A DNA stretch of 64,000 bases from Undaria pinnatifida (taxonomy: Eukaryota > Sar > Phaeophyceae > Laminariales > Alariaceae). Numbering within the stretch: position 1 is the stretch's first letter; every line of letters starts with the position of its first letter. Location of the stretch: assembly GCA_012845835.1 (NCBI GenBank), contig JABAKD010000023.1:10519840-10583839 (forward strand), read 5' to 3'. This document shows, one piece after another, positions 35,101 to 45,816 of the stretch. A model generated the notes under the pieces. It did no database searches. It was not told the origin of the DNA and worked only from the letters and a program-made list of their open reading frames with translations. Made by a program: the position numbers and the translations under genes.

Positions 35101-38021
35101 TGGTGGCAACGCCGGGAACTACTTCTTTGTGAGGTATTACGTAGACGATGGCATTGTCGTCGAGTTGCAATGGTGGCCGGACGGTCGCCGTTGTTTGCGC
35201 GCTGTCCAGTCGCTGGCATTGAACATTTTCGCTTGTTGGGCGAACGTGGTGTCTCTGATCCGCCCCTCCTGTCCGCCAGAAAAATCACTGACTGGAACAC
35301 GCAACTGGAGGCGTTGGGTTGGATCATTGGCACGGAGGCGCTTACGGTTACGTTGCCGTCCCATAAGCGCCTCAAGCTGCAAATCTACTCGCGGAGTGGC
35401 CCTCGTCTCGTACAACTGCTTCAGCGAGGCAGGTGTCGCAGCTCGTTGGCTTCCTTATACATGTCTCCTTTGCTGTGCGTCCGGGGCGGTTTTTCGTGAA
35501 CCGTTTGTTGGCTTCGGTGGGTATGCCGCGCATATCTGCCGGAGCTGATTTGGTTGTGGTACGGCCAACATCGGGCAGCGCCTCGTCTTGGGACCCGAGT
35601 TTCAAGGGAACCTCGAGATTTGGCGATGGTTTATCGAGGAGGGATTGGACGCGCGCGGAAGAACCTTGTCGGCTCCGATGTATCATTTGCTTGAGCGCCC
35701 CTCCCAACGTACTCCGTTTTCGGGTGCATCCAAAACCGGTGTCGGCGGTTTCTGCCTTGAAACTGGGGTGTACTGGAGATACGATATTTACGCCGGGGAA
35801 CGATCTCGATTTTGCGGGTCGAGCAAGTAAGTTGCAGGCGAGACCGATATATCGATTAACGTCCTCGAACTGCTAGGTATGGTCGTCTCCCCGTGGGTCG
35901 TCGTATCTCCGTGCGCCGAGCGCCCGGCCGCGTTGGGGGACTGCGTGTTGTGGCGTGGCGACAACGAAGCAGCCGTAGAGTGGGTGCGGCGTTGTCGAGG
36001 CGGGAAGGAGCGGAGATCGGGCGCGTTGATGCGCCTCCTTGGTGTGCTTAAATTGTCCTCTGGTTGGCACTTCGACGCGAAACGCGTAGGGGGTATTTTT
36101 AACGTTGCTGCGGACGGTATCTCACGCTGGGATCGCGCTTCCGTCCTCGTTAATATGCGTGCTGTCCGTGGGATATGCTGCTCGCGCGCGAGAAGCTGAT
36201 ACCCCCGTGGCGTGCCGGGGGTCGTGTTTTGTGGCCGGCCCTGTGCGCTTCGTTCTGTCTCTTGACTCGCGCGTCCGAAATGTTCGCGGAAACCCGGTTA
36301 CGAGTTCACGAGACTTATTGTTTGCGGCGTGCTGATGTTGCATTTTTTTGCGGAAATATTCAGCTTACTGTTGCGCAGTGGTCAACCGCGGATCATGTCA
36401 AGGCTCAATTTCGCGGGTCGCAGGGTGACCAACCGCGGAAAGGGGCGGTTGTCACGCATGTGCGAAAGGGTCCGTCGATGCGCGTGGGGGAAGGTGGCGG
36501 CGCCGTCGATCTAATGATCGAATTGATGTCTTGTTACTTGTTTCCTCCCTCTTTGGCCCCCTTGGTTGCGTGTGTCGTTGGTAATGGCAGATGGTCCATG
36601 TGGACACAACATCAAGCGACTGTAGCTTTGCGGAAAGTGGTTGCGTTGGCGGGTGTGCGTGCGGAGGAGTACGCCTTGCACTCCCTGAGGATTGGAGGCG
36701 CAACGCACTTGTCGGCAGGGGGTGCAACACCGGTGGTGTTGCAGCGTGAGGGCCGATGGGCTCTGACTAGTTGGGCAAACGCGGAGTTACAAAGAAGTGT
36801 GTTATCTCGTGTGCACTCTACGACTCGAGGGTAGGGGGAAGCGGGGGGGGGTGGGACTACATTCGTAATACGGGTCAACTACCAGTTTGTGCTGGAGGCT
36901 GGCGTCGAGAGTTCGATGTCGCCAGTTGGGTTGGGAGTTGACTCGTGTATACGGATGTTAGCGTGGGGTTGCCGGCGGGGCAGCCCCGAGGTATTCCCAT
37001 CTCCAACCCCCCTCTCCGGGCGGGGGGTTGCGCATTAATATAATACAACTTCGAAAGCAAAGTGCAAAGCAGAATATTATCGAAGTAGGAGAAAATATGG
37101 GTTTTGTACGTACGTAAGAAGTTTGACCAATCAGATCAATGCGGTAATTCATAGTCGTATGAGCGATAGCATTGGGCACACCTGGCCCAGCTGTGTAGGC
37201 GACGACCTGCACGCGGAGCGCGTAGGGGAGCAGAGTCAGAGCTTACAGGTCCAAGGTGTGATACAGACTAGTTTAAGTTCCCACCCACCCGCCCGTGCTT
37301 TTGAGGGAGTCAGTGGAGGGGGAGTTAATCGGTCGCAGTAACGTTGCGCGTGTTTGTTACTGTTTTGGCAAACGTACTCGTTTTCGCTGAAGATGCGACG
37401 GGGTTTCGTAGATTGCGCAGGTTTGCGGTGGGTGCTAGCCGCATCAGTGTTATAGCGTGGTGCAAGAGGTGTTCGTTGTTGTGTTTTTTTTCAGCATGTG
37501 TTATATCTGAGTATCCCTCCGTGCGGTGGGGTTACGTATGACTGTTTTACGCAGATATTATGTTGATAGTTAAGAGCGAACGTTGTGGCAGTGCATCGGC
37601 TCGTATTTAGCGCGCAATCTGAAAGTGTGGGAGAGGGGAATTATCCGTATATTGGCAAGTAAGTGCATTTGTTTAATGTGCATGGTGTGTGCAGGCGTGC
37701 ATATTTTATAGCATATTTATTACACGCGTGTGTACGTTTTTTATATGCTGCACATTATAGGCGGTTGCCTCGTATGTCTTCTTCGAGTTGCCAACGATTG
37801 TTCGTCGTTGGTTGTTGGCTGGCGTCGAGAGTTCGATGTCGCCAGTTGGGTTGGGAGTTGACTCGTGTATACGGATGTTAGCGTGGGGTTGCCGGCGGGG
37901 CAGCCCCGGGGTATTCCCATCTCCAACCCCCCTCTCCGGGCGGGGGGTTGCGCATTAATATAATACAACTTCGAAAGCAAAGTAAGTGCAAAGTTGCGGT
38001 TTGGGATCGTTCGAGTTTAAT
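32119..38021 (+). repeat. 840 bp repeat family, copy 5 (split by the YR element)
   Basis: 32119-32936 is the body, with a doubled GGTGGTTGTAGAGTAAAT head. 37994-38021 is its tail (TTGCGGTTTGGGATCG). The 5.06 kb between is the YR retrotransposon. Joining the two flanks reproduces the uninterrupted sequence CCCTGTGTTGCGGTTTGGG seen, with small variants, in other copies. Confidence 0.8.
32937..37993 (+). mobile_element. Tyrosine-recombinase retrotransposon (DIRS order, Ngaro/PAT-like) fossil
   Basis: Terminal layout is of the split-direct-repeat kind: A1 (32937-33150), coding region, B1 (36896-37070), A2 (37071-37275), spacer, B2 (37819-37993). Parts in order: a gag-like Ala-rich and coiled region (about 33185-34100); a reverse-transcriptase region with YVDDG (about 35130-35400) preceded by a partial duplicate of the same ~577 bp segment (units at about 34947 and 35523); RNase H (about 35720-36150, FSGASKT, GDNEAAVEW, NVAAD); and a tyrosine recombinase (about 36175-36834, ending with LHSLRIGGATHLS). 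It has no target-site duplication, as expected for recombinase integration. It is broken at a few places. Repeat similarity suggests a recent age. Confidence 0.85.
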
Positions 38022-38103
38022 CAATTGGCGAATATTTTCATCGACTATTCCTCTCTTTGACCGGGATCTCCGACGCCAAAAATAAAAACCTTCCACTATG
38101 GGA

Positions 38104-38187
38104 CCAGAAATCATCGTTATTTCTGGGTTCAGAAGTAATCGAGGTCAGAAATCAACGGATCTGGTGATTTCTGAGCCCAGAAATAAC
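38104..38187. repeat. Nested hairpin
   Basis: 38116-38134 and 38169-38187 pair over 19 positions with one mismatch (GTTATTTCTGGG against CCCAGAAATAAC). A smaller CCAGAAAT/ATTTCTGG pair lies inside the left half. This may be a miniature foldback element or a transcript hairpin. Confidence 0.6.
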
Positions 38188-38479
38188 AGCTCTAGTCTTC
38201 CAACCTCTCAGAACTGGGATTATTTGACTTTTGGATACTACCTCGTACCAAGTATCACATGTCACCACTGCTTATACCGTACCTGGTATGATACTTGTCT
38301 GCTGTACACGTCACGCATTATATATTTGTGTGTTTGCGAAAGTACGTTTTTAGAAATTTACTTGTTCAAAAATTGTCCCGAAGGTAAGATTTGCGGTACA
38401 TTTATGAAAAAAAGGCTAAAATGTACCTCATCGAAGGTAGGTTTTGATCAAAAGTTGCGGTAAATTTTGTCTCTCTGTT

Positions 38480-39082
38480 TTATTGGCCTACAACGCACCG
38501 AGCATTTGTCCGAGGCAGAACGCCTCTGCAAGGGCCTAATAGTGCCCCAACCACGGGACAAACAGGTCCTAGGACAAGCACCGCTGTTTGCACAGCAGCA
38601 GCACAAGCAACGAACGCACGGAGGATGGAGAGGGTAGTACCCTGAGCACGACGCGCAGGCGTAACATCAAAGATATGCAGCAGGCCGGTGATGAACCGTC
38701 TGTTGCTGCCCTCTGCGTCCGTGACCAAGGGTTCAGCGCTTGCGGCAAGCTGTGGTGAGCTTCTCGCAGCTGGCGGAGTCGAACGCACGCGGAGAGGAGC
38801 CTCAACGCAGAGAGCGACACCACGCGCCTTGATTGCGGCTATCGTGTGCCGCATCTGGCAAGATAGGACTCGTATCGGTCCATCTGTGCGACAGCAGCCA
38901 CCGCGCTTCTCCAACATCGCCGCGGCTAAAGCGTGGCATGACTTTTGGTTTAGGGCAGAGGAGCGGAAACTCCTCTGCCCTAAACCGCTGCGTGCACTGC
39001 GGATTCTTCGCAGGGTGGTGCTTCGCAATAACAGGTCCACGTTCCATGGGGAAACTGCGCTTCGCCTTCCCTTCCGTCGCAT
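38480..39082 (-). CDS. ORF of unknown function
   Basis: A 200-codon minus frame. The second half (LVTDAEGSNRRFITGLLHIF, then a hydrophobic Ala/Val/Leu stretch) looks protein-like and could hold one or two membrane segments. The first half overlaps a perfect hairpin and a low-complexity Arg/Ser region and may not be coding. No family was recognised. Confidence 0.25.
   Translation of the reverse strand: MRRKGRRSAVSPWNVDLLLRSTTLRRIRSARSGLGQRSFRSSALNQKSCHALAAAMLEKRGGCCRTDGPIRVLSCQMRHTIAAIKARGVALCVEAPLRVRSTPPAARSSPQLAASAEPLVTDAEGSNRRFITGLLHIFDVTPARRAQGTTLSILRAFVACAAAVQTAVLVLGPVCPVVGALLGPCRGVLPRTNARCVVGQ
38947..38986. repeat. Perfect 17 bp hairpin
   Basis: GGTTTAGGGCAGAGGAG, loop CGGAAA, then its exact reverse complement. 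The perfect stem implies a recent origin or selection. Confidence 0.8.
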
Positions 39083-39150
39083 GAGGAAGGCATTGCTCTG
39101 CTTGTAGCACGTGTAATGAGGTAGTCCCTGCTCACAAGGAGATTTTTACG

Positions 39151-39490
39151 CGCGAGACAGACCGCCATACCTCTGATTTGTAGTCTGTTGGGTGCTTGCA
39201 TGTACCGTGTTCCAGGTACTGCTTCACCTGAAACGAGAAGCTCGAGACTGGAGTACGTACAACGAGTACTCGTATCGTATAATACTGTACAGCAGTAACT
39301 CGTACTGCTGCTGCTGTACGTATAGACAGACCCCCATACCTCTGATTTGTAGTCTGTTGGGTGCTTGCATGTATTATACCGTGTACCAGGTATGCTGCAC
39401 CTGGAACGAGAGGCTCGAGACAGGAGTACGTACAGCGAGTACTCGTATATCGTATAATACTACGAGTACTCGTACTGCTGCTGTATGTAC
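39151..39490. repeat. Two-copy tandem repeat, about 170 bp
   Basis: The block from ACAGACCGCCATACCTCTG through CGTACTGCTGCTGCTG is repeated, slightly diverged, from about 39325. Internal GAGTACTCGTA palindromes are present in both copies. Confidence 0.7.
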
Positions 39491-39763
39491 TCGTATGTAT
39501 ATTACAATCGCGCACATCCCCGTTTCCCTTCTAAATTTCGGAGGCGTCGCCTGCAGGATTTTGTTTACCGCTTGCGCAAACACACCAAAAACTCGGTGGG
39601 AAGGCAATTTACTTTTTTTAGCGGAAGGCAAGTAAATTTTTAGAAACGTATTTTCGCAAACACTCTATTTACAAAAAAAATCGAATTGCGTTTTTCCGTG
39701 ATGTTCGCTAATCTGAGCCAAGGGCCCGAATTTTGAACGAGGAACTTGCTACGTCGAGTTTTG

Positions 39764-40176
39764 CACTTTGCTTTCGAAGTTGTATTATATTAATGCGCAA
39801 CCCCCCGCACACTGATGCGGCTAGCACCCACCGCAAACCTGCGCAATCTACGAAACCCCGTCGCACATCTTGAGCGAAAACGGGTACGTTTACCTAAACA
39901 GTAACAAACACGCGCAACGTTACTGCGACCGATTAACTCCCCCTCCACTGACTCCCTCAAAAGCACGGGCGGGTGGGTGGGAACTTAAACTAGTCTGTAT
40001 CACACTGTGGACCTGTAAGCTCTGACTCTGCTCCCCTACGCGCTCCGCGTGCAGGTCGTCGCCTACACAGCTGGGCCAGGTGTGCCCAATGCTATCGCTT
40101 ATACGACTATGAATTACCGCATTGATCTGATTGGTCGAACTTCTTACGTACGTACAAAACCCATATTTTCTCATAA
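39764..40176 (-). mobile_element. YR-retrotransposon terminal remnant
   Basis: In reverse, this reads as the A2 end, the following spacer and the very end of B2 of the element at 32937-37993, with no internal genes. It is a shortened end-only remnant, comparable to a solo terminal repeat, in the opposite direction to the complete copy 2 kb away. Confidence 0.75.
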
Positions 40177-40504
40177 ATATATATAAGATCATTCCTTGAA
40201 TATCGAGTCATTCCTTGGTGTCATGTACTTTGGTCAGGAGTTACTTTCTCGGCCTAAGTATGCGATTCGCGGAACTGGAATTCTCGGTCGAATATGGCTT
40301 GGTTCGAGCGCCGCCTTTGGGGGGCGGCTCCAACGCCCCTCGCCCTGCCGTGTCCGTTCCGCACATCGACGTGAACGCGGACGGGTGCCGAGCGAGACGA
40401 GCGAGTGTTGAGGAGGAATTTCGGAAAAATTGTTGAATCTTAATGGCTGCAACGCCTGAATGATTTACAAAATTGGCATCATTTCCAAACGGTACGTGAT
40501 AATG
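40177..40504. other. No supported gene
   Basis: Contains a GC-rich, weakly palindromic patch (GGGGGGCGGCTCC) near 40320 and short unrelated open frames only. Confidence 0.4.
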
Positions 40505-41136
40505 TGTGGTAATAAGTCATAAGGCAATTGATAATTTGATAAAAAAAGTCAAAAGCTCATAACGTAAGTTGATAATTCAGGTTCGGCATAGATCCAAGGA
40601 AGGTTAAGACACCTACATTCGAGTACCTGGCGTTGGAGTTGACCTTCGCTCGTAGTTGTGGGTTGATCTTGGAGTAGGATATGGATCCATCTGGGTAGCT
40701 GGGATAATCACGGGTTTTTGGTAGGTGGAAAGGTCGTCGTTGGGTACTGCGTGGATTCCAGGAAGAAGTTGAGAAGGATGTGAAAGTCGTGGTACAGAAC
40801 TGATTGCCAACAAGTAGTTGTAAGGTCGGTAAGTTTTGAGAGCAGATTTCCCGGGGTTTGTCGTGGTTGCCCTTTCATGTCAGAAGCTCGCTGGGTGTCG
40901 CTTGGAGCCGTCTCGAGTCGATGCACGATATGGCAAGCCACCGGGGTCGGGTGAGACTGATGTAAGCGAGTATCAGGCGAAAGCAGTCAGTACGTGACGG
41001 ATTGGTAGGCGGACAAAAGCAGTGAAGAAGGATAAATGATGCTCAATTACACACGATCCATCAATCATATTTCTTGACCAGTTCTCGAAGCCAGAACAAG
41101 CATTTATTTCGTCAGATGGAAGAACCTACAGATATT

Positions 41137-41835
41137 ATAAAAAATGAAAATACACTCCAGCTGTGAGATCGAAGATTTTGTCGAAACTCATCTTTGCAAG
41201 CTGTGTGTGATACTCCGATCGCGCGCATTACAAGTTGTGTGTCCTCATTAAGGATATAGGTCGACGACTCCCCTTACAACTACAGTGTAGCTATCAGGGT
41301 CAACAGGATGATTTTAGTCAGTCTGTGCGCGGAAACTATAAAACCCGTTTCTGAGGGGGACAAAATCTGACAGCTGTGAAGGGAAATGTATCCTTTTATC
41401 AAGTGAATCTTGTAAATCGAATAACCGGTGAGGGGGGTGGGGCGGAGTTTTGAAGGACGTGGGGGCCTGGTTTTGATCAAAAGCGAGCGGGTTTGGGGGG
41501 GGGGGGGGGGGGGGGGGGAGGGGGCAATTTGTGCATGTAAGCTATAAATATTTTCGAGGGGATAAATCTGACGGTTTTGGCACCAGTATATTATTGCGGG
41601 GGGGGTTGGGGCGGGGGGGGGGCGGGGGGGCGTGTGGGGCAGCTCAATATGTGCCTGGAAACTATACATTATTTTGAGGGGATAAATGTGACGGTTTTGG
41701 AAATAATACATCAGTTTATCATGTATATCCTGGGGTAAGTCGTACAATCAGTGAGTAAAGAGAGGGTGGAGTGTTCGAGGGGGTGGGGTTGGGATGGGTT
41801 GGGGGGGAGGTGGGGGGGGGGGGGGCGGGGGGGGG

Positions 41836-41872
<37 letters not shown>

Positions 41873-41896
41873 AAGGGCCTTAAGTGAGGGGTTTGT
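41137..41896. mobile_element. G-rich insertion inside the 5' LTR
   Basis: The insertion is flanked by AGATATT at 41130-41136 and 41897-41903, a likely target duplication. The first ~175 bp match the interior of the foldback element at 13680-13855 in reverse. The rest has three diverged blocks sharing GAGGGGATAAATCTGACGG, separated by G tracts (about 41497-41519, 41600-41630, 41811-41873). No gene was seen. The long G runs may be partly assembly artefact. Confidence 0.6.
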
Positions 41897-42236
41897 AGAT
41901 ATTGTATGGAATGAGTTTGGACAGCTAGCGAGCATACAGCAGTCTCGCGAGTGAGATTCACCAGACCGCGTGAGCCGAGTCCAGTTCTTATTACATTGGC
42001 GTTGTCCTGTGATGCCGTCTGTTGATATACATGCTTGCAAAACGCTTCGAGATCTGAACTGCACTGAAAAATGAGACGATCGGATGTACGTGTCTTTGTA
42101 CCCTGGTGCGTCGTACGACCGGCAATTTGTTTTTTCTTCGCAATCAAACTGTTTCGCGTTGCTTTTCGAGTGACCACAACGGGCGTAAATGTAAGGAACA
42201 AAAAGGTTCTCATATTAATCACTGTATGGCGCCTAT

Positions 42237-42505
42237 GACCCAGGCTACGGTAGGGGGGTCCCCTTTTGGGCCTTTTTTTTCAGTCGCTAGGGGTCACTCG
42301 CGCGAGTAACCCCTTTGTTCCTATGCAATCTTACGTTTTCTTTATGTTTTACATTGACGAAATCAATCCGCAATGCAAAGGTGATCTAAGCTGCGGCAAA
42401 CCAAGTTCCTAAACTATCTTCATCCGTAGGGTACAGAGCTACTCGTGCGAGTGGCTCAAACACACCAGTGAAAATGGGGGTACCCCCCCTACCGTAGCCT
42501 TGGTC
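42237..42505. mobile_element. MITE with ~28 bp terminal inverted repeats
   Basis: Ends are GACCCAGGCTACGGTAGGGG and its inverted near-copy finishing TAGCCTTGGTC. The CTAT target duplication is at 42233-42236 and 42506-42509. Two interior palindromes occur: AGGGGTCACTCGCGCGAG (about 42289-42316) and GAGCTACTCGTGCGAGTGGC (about 42436). No coding capacity. It lies inside the 6.4 kb LTR element and is therefore younger than it. Confidence 0.75.
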
Positions 42506-45500
42506 CTATGTTTCTGTCCACCGTCGTACATGTCATACCCTGCATTGCCCTCCTTGCCGCTCGACGCTGCTGCTGCTGCTGGTGCTGCCGTGCGAGTGCG
42601 TTCTCGGTTACACTACCTTAGCCCTTCCTCCATAGTAGTTTTCTCACTCCCACGCGCCCGTCAGTGCGTTGGTTTTACCGTATCATGACGATCTGACGGC
42701 CTTCTATTCGTCGCACCTGGTGGCCAAGGTGGTACCAGGCACATCCCCAGTTCAGCATGCACTGGGCGCTGCGAAACCATTCTTTTTTTTCGTGGATCTA
42801 GGATTGTGTACAACAAACCAGAGTGATGCTTTTGCAGGCAGCCAACTTGCACCAGTCATCGATAGTGTTGAGTAGCCGTAGACCGTGATTCGAGGGCCAC
42901 CTGGGGCGATACATCCCGTCTTCTTCCGCTTCTCCGATCATTGTTTGTGACCGCCGATTCCTGTAGAGTAGATAATCCAAAATGTGCTGGGTATCGTCTT
43001 GCCCCTCGATCGGGACTTCCGATATCGTACAGAACCGTGTGACGGAATAATTCGGGTACCTTGGACCAGAGTTTCCATGGGCCCCTTAACTACAGTGTTT
43101 TGTTTTTCCGTTGTACAGCAGGAAGCCGACGAAAGCAGGAGTCATGACCTCGATTCGTCATCAGCTTCACGAATTTTTGCATGGATGAGTCGTGTATCAA
43201 TTCCCCAGTAGGCTGAAGAAAGAAATGCAGTAAGAGACGTGGAAAATCTCCGGTCGTTTTGATCACACGATGAAGTTAGGCGCTTTAGGCAGTGCGAACA
43301 CTTGTAGCAAACGAGGTTCGCCCATTGCGTCTCCCCGTTTCCAGGGTGGGAAACCAGGTACCCGTGGCAAGGTACCTCGTTTTGGTGAGCTACAGCTAGG
43401 TGTTGGTTATGGCAGCATATCAAAATACTGTAGTGTTGCACCCCCAGAATTTTGTCGCCCATCACCAACGAGCCCAAGAGGTGATCCCGACATCCACGTA
43501 CGTTTCCTCACCGGTTATGCCCGTTACAGTACCGGTATCGCCTGTGATGGCCCTTCAACAGCGTACGCAAATCTGTTCAATCGAAGATGTAGCCCCGCAC
43601 CTTCCTTACCGGTTGTTTCAAGACAAGAAATAAGATTGCCTGTATGGGCAAGCAGTTTGTCTGGAGGATGTTAGATTCCTCGGACCAAGATCGTTGTAAC
43701 CGCTTGTTTTTTTTTTCTGACGAAGATTGTTGTACATAGCCGATTGCATTTTTTTATTCCTCTGACCAAGATTGTTGTAGCTGATTTCTATTTTTTCCGC
43801 ATGCCATCATTTACTTGGGGGTTGACTTCAGTAAGCCCCTCTTATTAACAACACTTACTCGTCAAAGTACACGCAGGGTCGCATGCACGACGTTCGCCCC
43901 TGGCAACTCTTTGATAAGTATGATTTTTTTAGTCGACGATTGCAGACGAGGCAGTCTCGATTCAAACAATCATATAACAAACCACGTCGGCCGAGCCTGT
44001 AGCAACGACGGTATCAGCTGGCCGGTAACGCCTGTGCGGTCGCTTTAAAGCACGCACACACCCATTCTATCGGTCGTGGCGGCTCCGCGCCGCCCTTGTC
44101 GGAATTCTCAGAAAAAGCGATTTGGTTCCCTGTCTGGCAGATGTCTCATCCAGAGCATGTAGACAGCAGGTAGACCTCCCTGACTCTAGGATAGAGGTGC
44201 CTGATTTCTTATCTGAATTTCAACATTTCTGGGAGGAAAAATCAACGTCGCCCTTTCCCCCCAAACAACCCATGTCCGAGTTCACGCCGGGCCTCATGCC
44301 AAACGCACATACCCCGGCATAGCTTTCATTGACACGGGTTCCCCACAGCAGTATTTTGTACAAGTATGTTCTCTCATAGTGGAGTCCGCCCGAAGAATTG
44401 ACTGACGCACGTAAATGTCAATTGCTTTTTCCCCCTTTACTTTCTAACAGCAATTAGCAGTTACTACTACTCTGTTGTGCGTCTCAATACGCTGTGTTGT
44501 TTTTGGTAAAAACGTCTCTGGCTTAGAAGACGTTCTTCAGCAACGATGAGCGCAGTTCGATCATTGCGTGCCGAGTCTGCTGCAATCCACAGACCCGCCT
44601 GTTGGATAATTGGCAGCTCATCGGTTCCTGACACCACCATTCACGTCTGTCAGGTTTAGCCAAAGAAGTATGGTAGGATAAGGATTTCGGTCACCCGTCA
44701 CACCACTATTACAACGCTTCGATTGATGCTCGTGCAACAATGTCACCCGCGGGCATTAGTCGAACGATATTTTTGGTAGACGGGTATGTCAGCGAGAGTA
44801 AATCAGAATCGTGGATATGCCGAAGTATAGTACTGCGTAAAGCCGCGAGACGTCGCGCGCGGAAAACAACCGTTGTTATGCCGCTGAGTCCCTCCCGCTG
44901 CCATTTTAGTTGGGGGGGAGAGTATCGTTCGACTTTCCACATCCGTTGCAGGAAATAATGAACTGGCTCATGTCTTATTATCGTATATGGATAACCGGGT
45001 TTGGAGTCCGAGACGAATACAACTCACTGTGAGATTGTCAGATACTCTTTAGTTTTTGGTGTGCCGAAGCTGTAACATCGCCCACGTAGGATCCGATAAC
45101 AGGTGTTCCCGAACACACCAACGCCTTGTCGCACAGCGTGCAGAACATCGGGGGCCTAGCACTGTTTTGCTGCCTGACTGGTTACGTCCTTACCCCAGGG
45201 CATCAGAAACCGGCAAGGCACGTTTGACGAAAGGCGTGAAGAAGCTCGCACTATTTCATGGTGGATACTGGAGGACGACGGCTCGAACACGTCCTCAGCG
45301 CATCGTCGGAAGGGGACACCAGATCACCCTACGCCGCCATCCTTTTTGTTTCGTGTTGTTTTGTGTAGGGTTGTATGTTTTTTTTTTAAAGGGGCGTTGC
45401 AAGTAAAGAAAATAAATCGCAGACAGGCATGGGCGCAGCGCTGTCGTTGCGAAGATAACCAGTTATCCGGTGTTTCCTTTGGGAGAAAAATGTTCAGAGA

Positions 45501-45619
45501 TCCATGTTTTCTTTCGATGAAAGACGGGTTTGTGCTTGGGTAGGCCTCTAGGAAGTTACCTGGATCGCGAGGCTGGGTTGCATCCTGGGTGGGGCGGAGG
45601 CATAGTAACGATAGTATTG

Positions 45620-45816
45620 AAACGGTTGCCTCCACGCCCTCCGATTTCGTTGAGGCCGCCGTTCGGGGAAGGATTGGGGACATGGAATCGCTTGCATCAA
45701 CGCCCTCCGATTTCGTAGAGGCTGCCGTTCGGGGAAGCATTGGGGATTTGGAATCGCTCGCATCAACGCCCCCAGGTTTCGTTGAGGCTGTCGTTTCGGA
45801 AAAACGGTGGAATTGA
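45620..45816 (+). repeat. Three 66 bp in-frame tandem repeats
   Basis: Three units with a 66 bp period begin at about 45634, 45700 and 45766. In the plus frame they encode a 22-residue unit (STPSDFVEAAVRGRIGDMES and two more residues). The frame is open for 75 codons and keeps the repeat in phase. It lies inside the LTR element interior. Confidence 0.6.
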
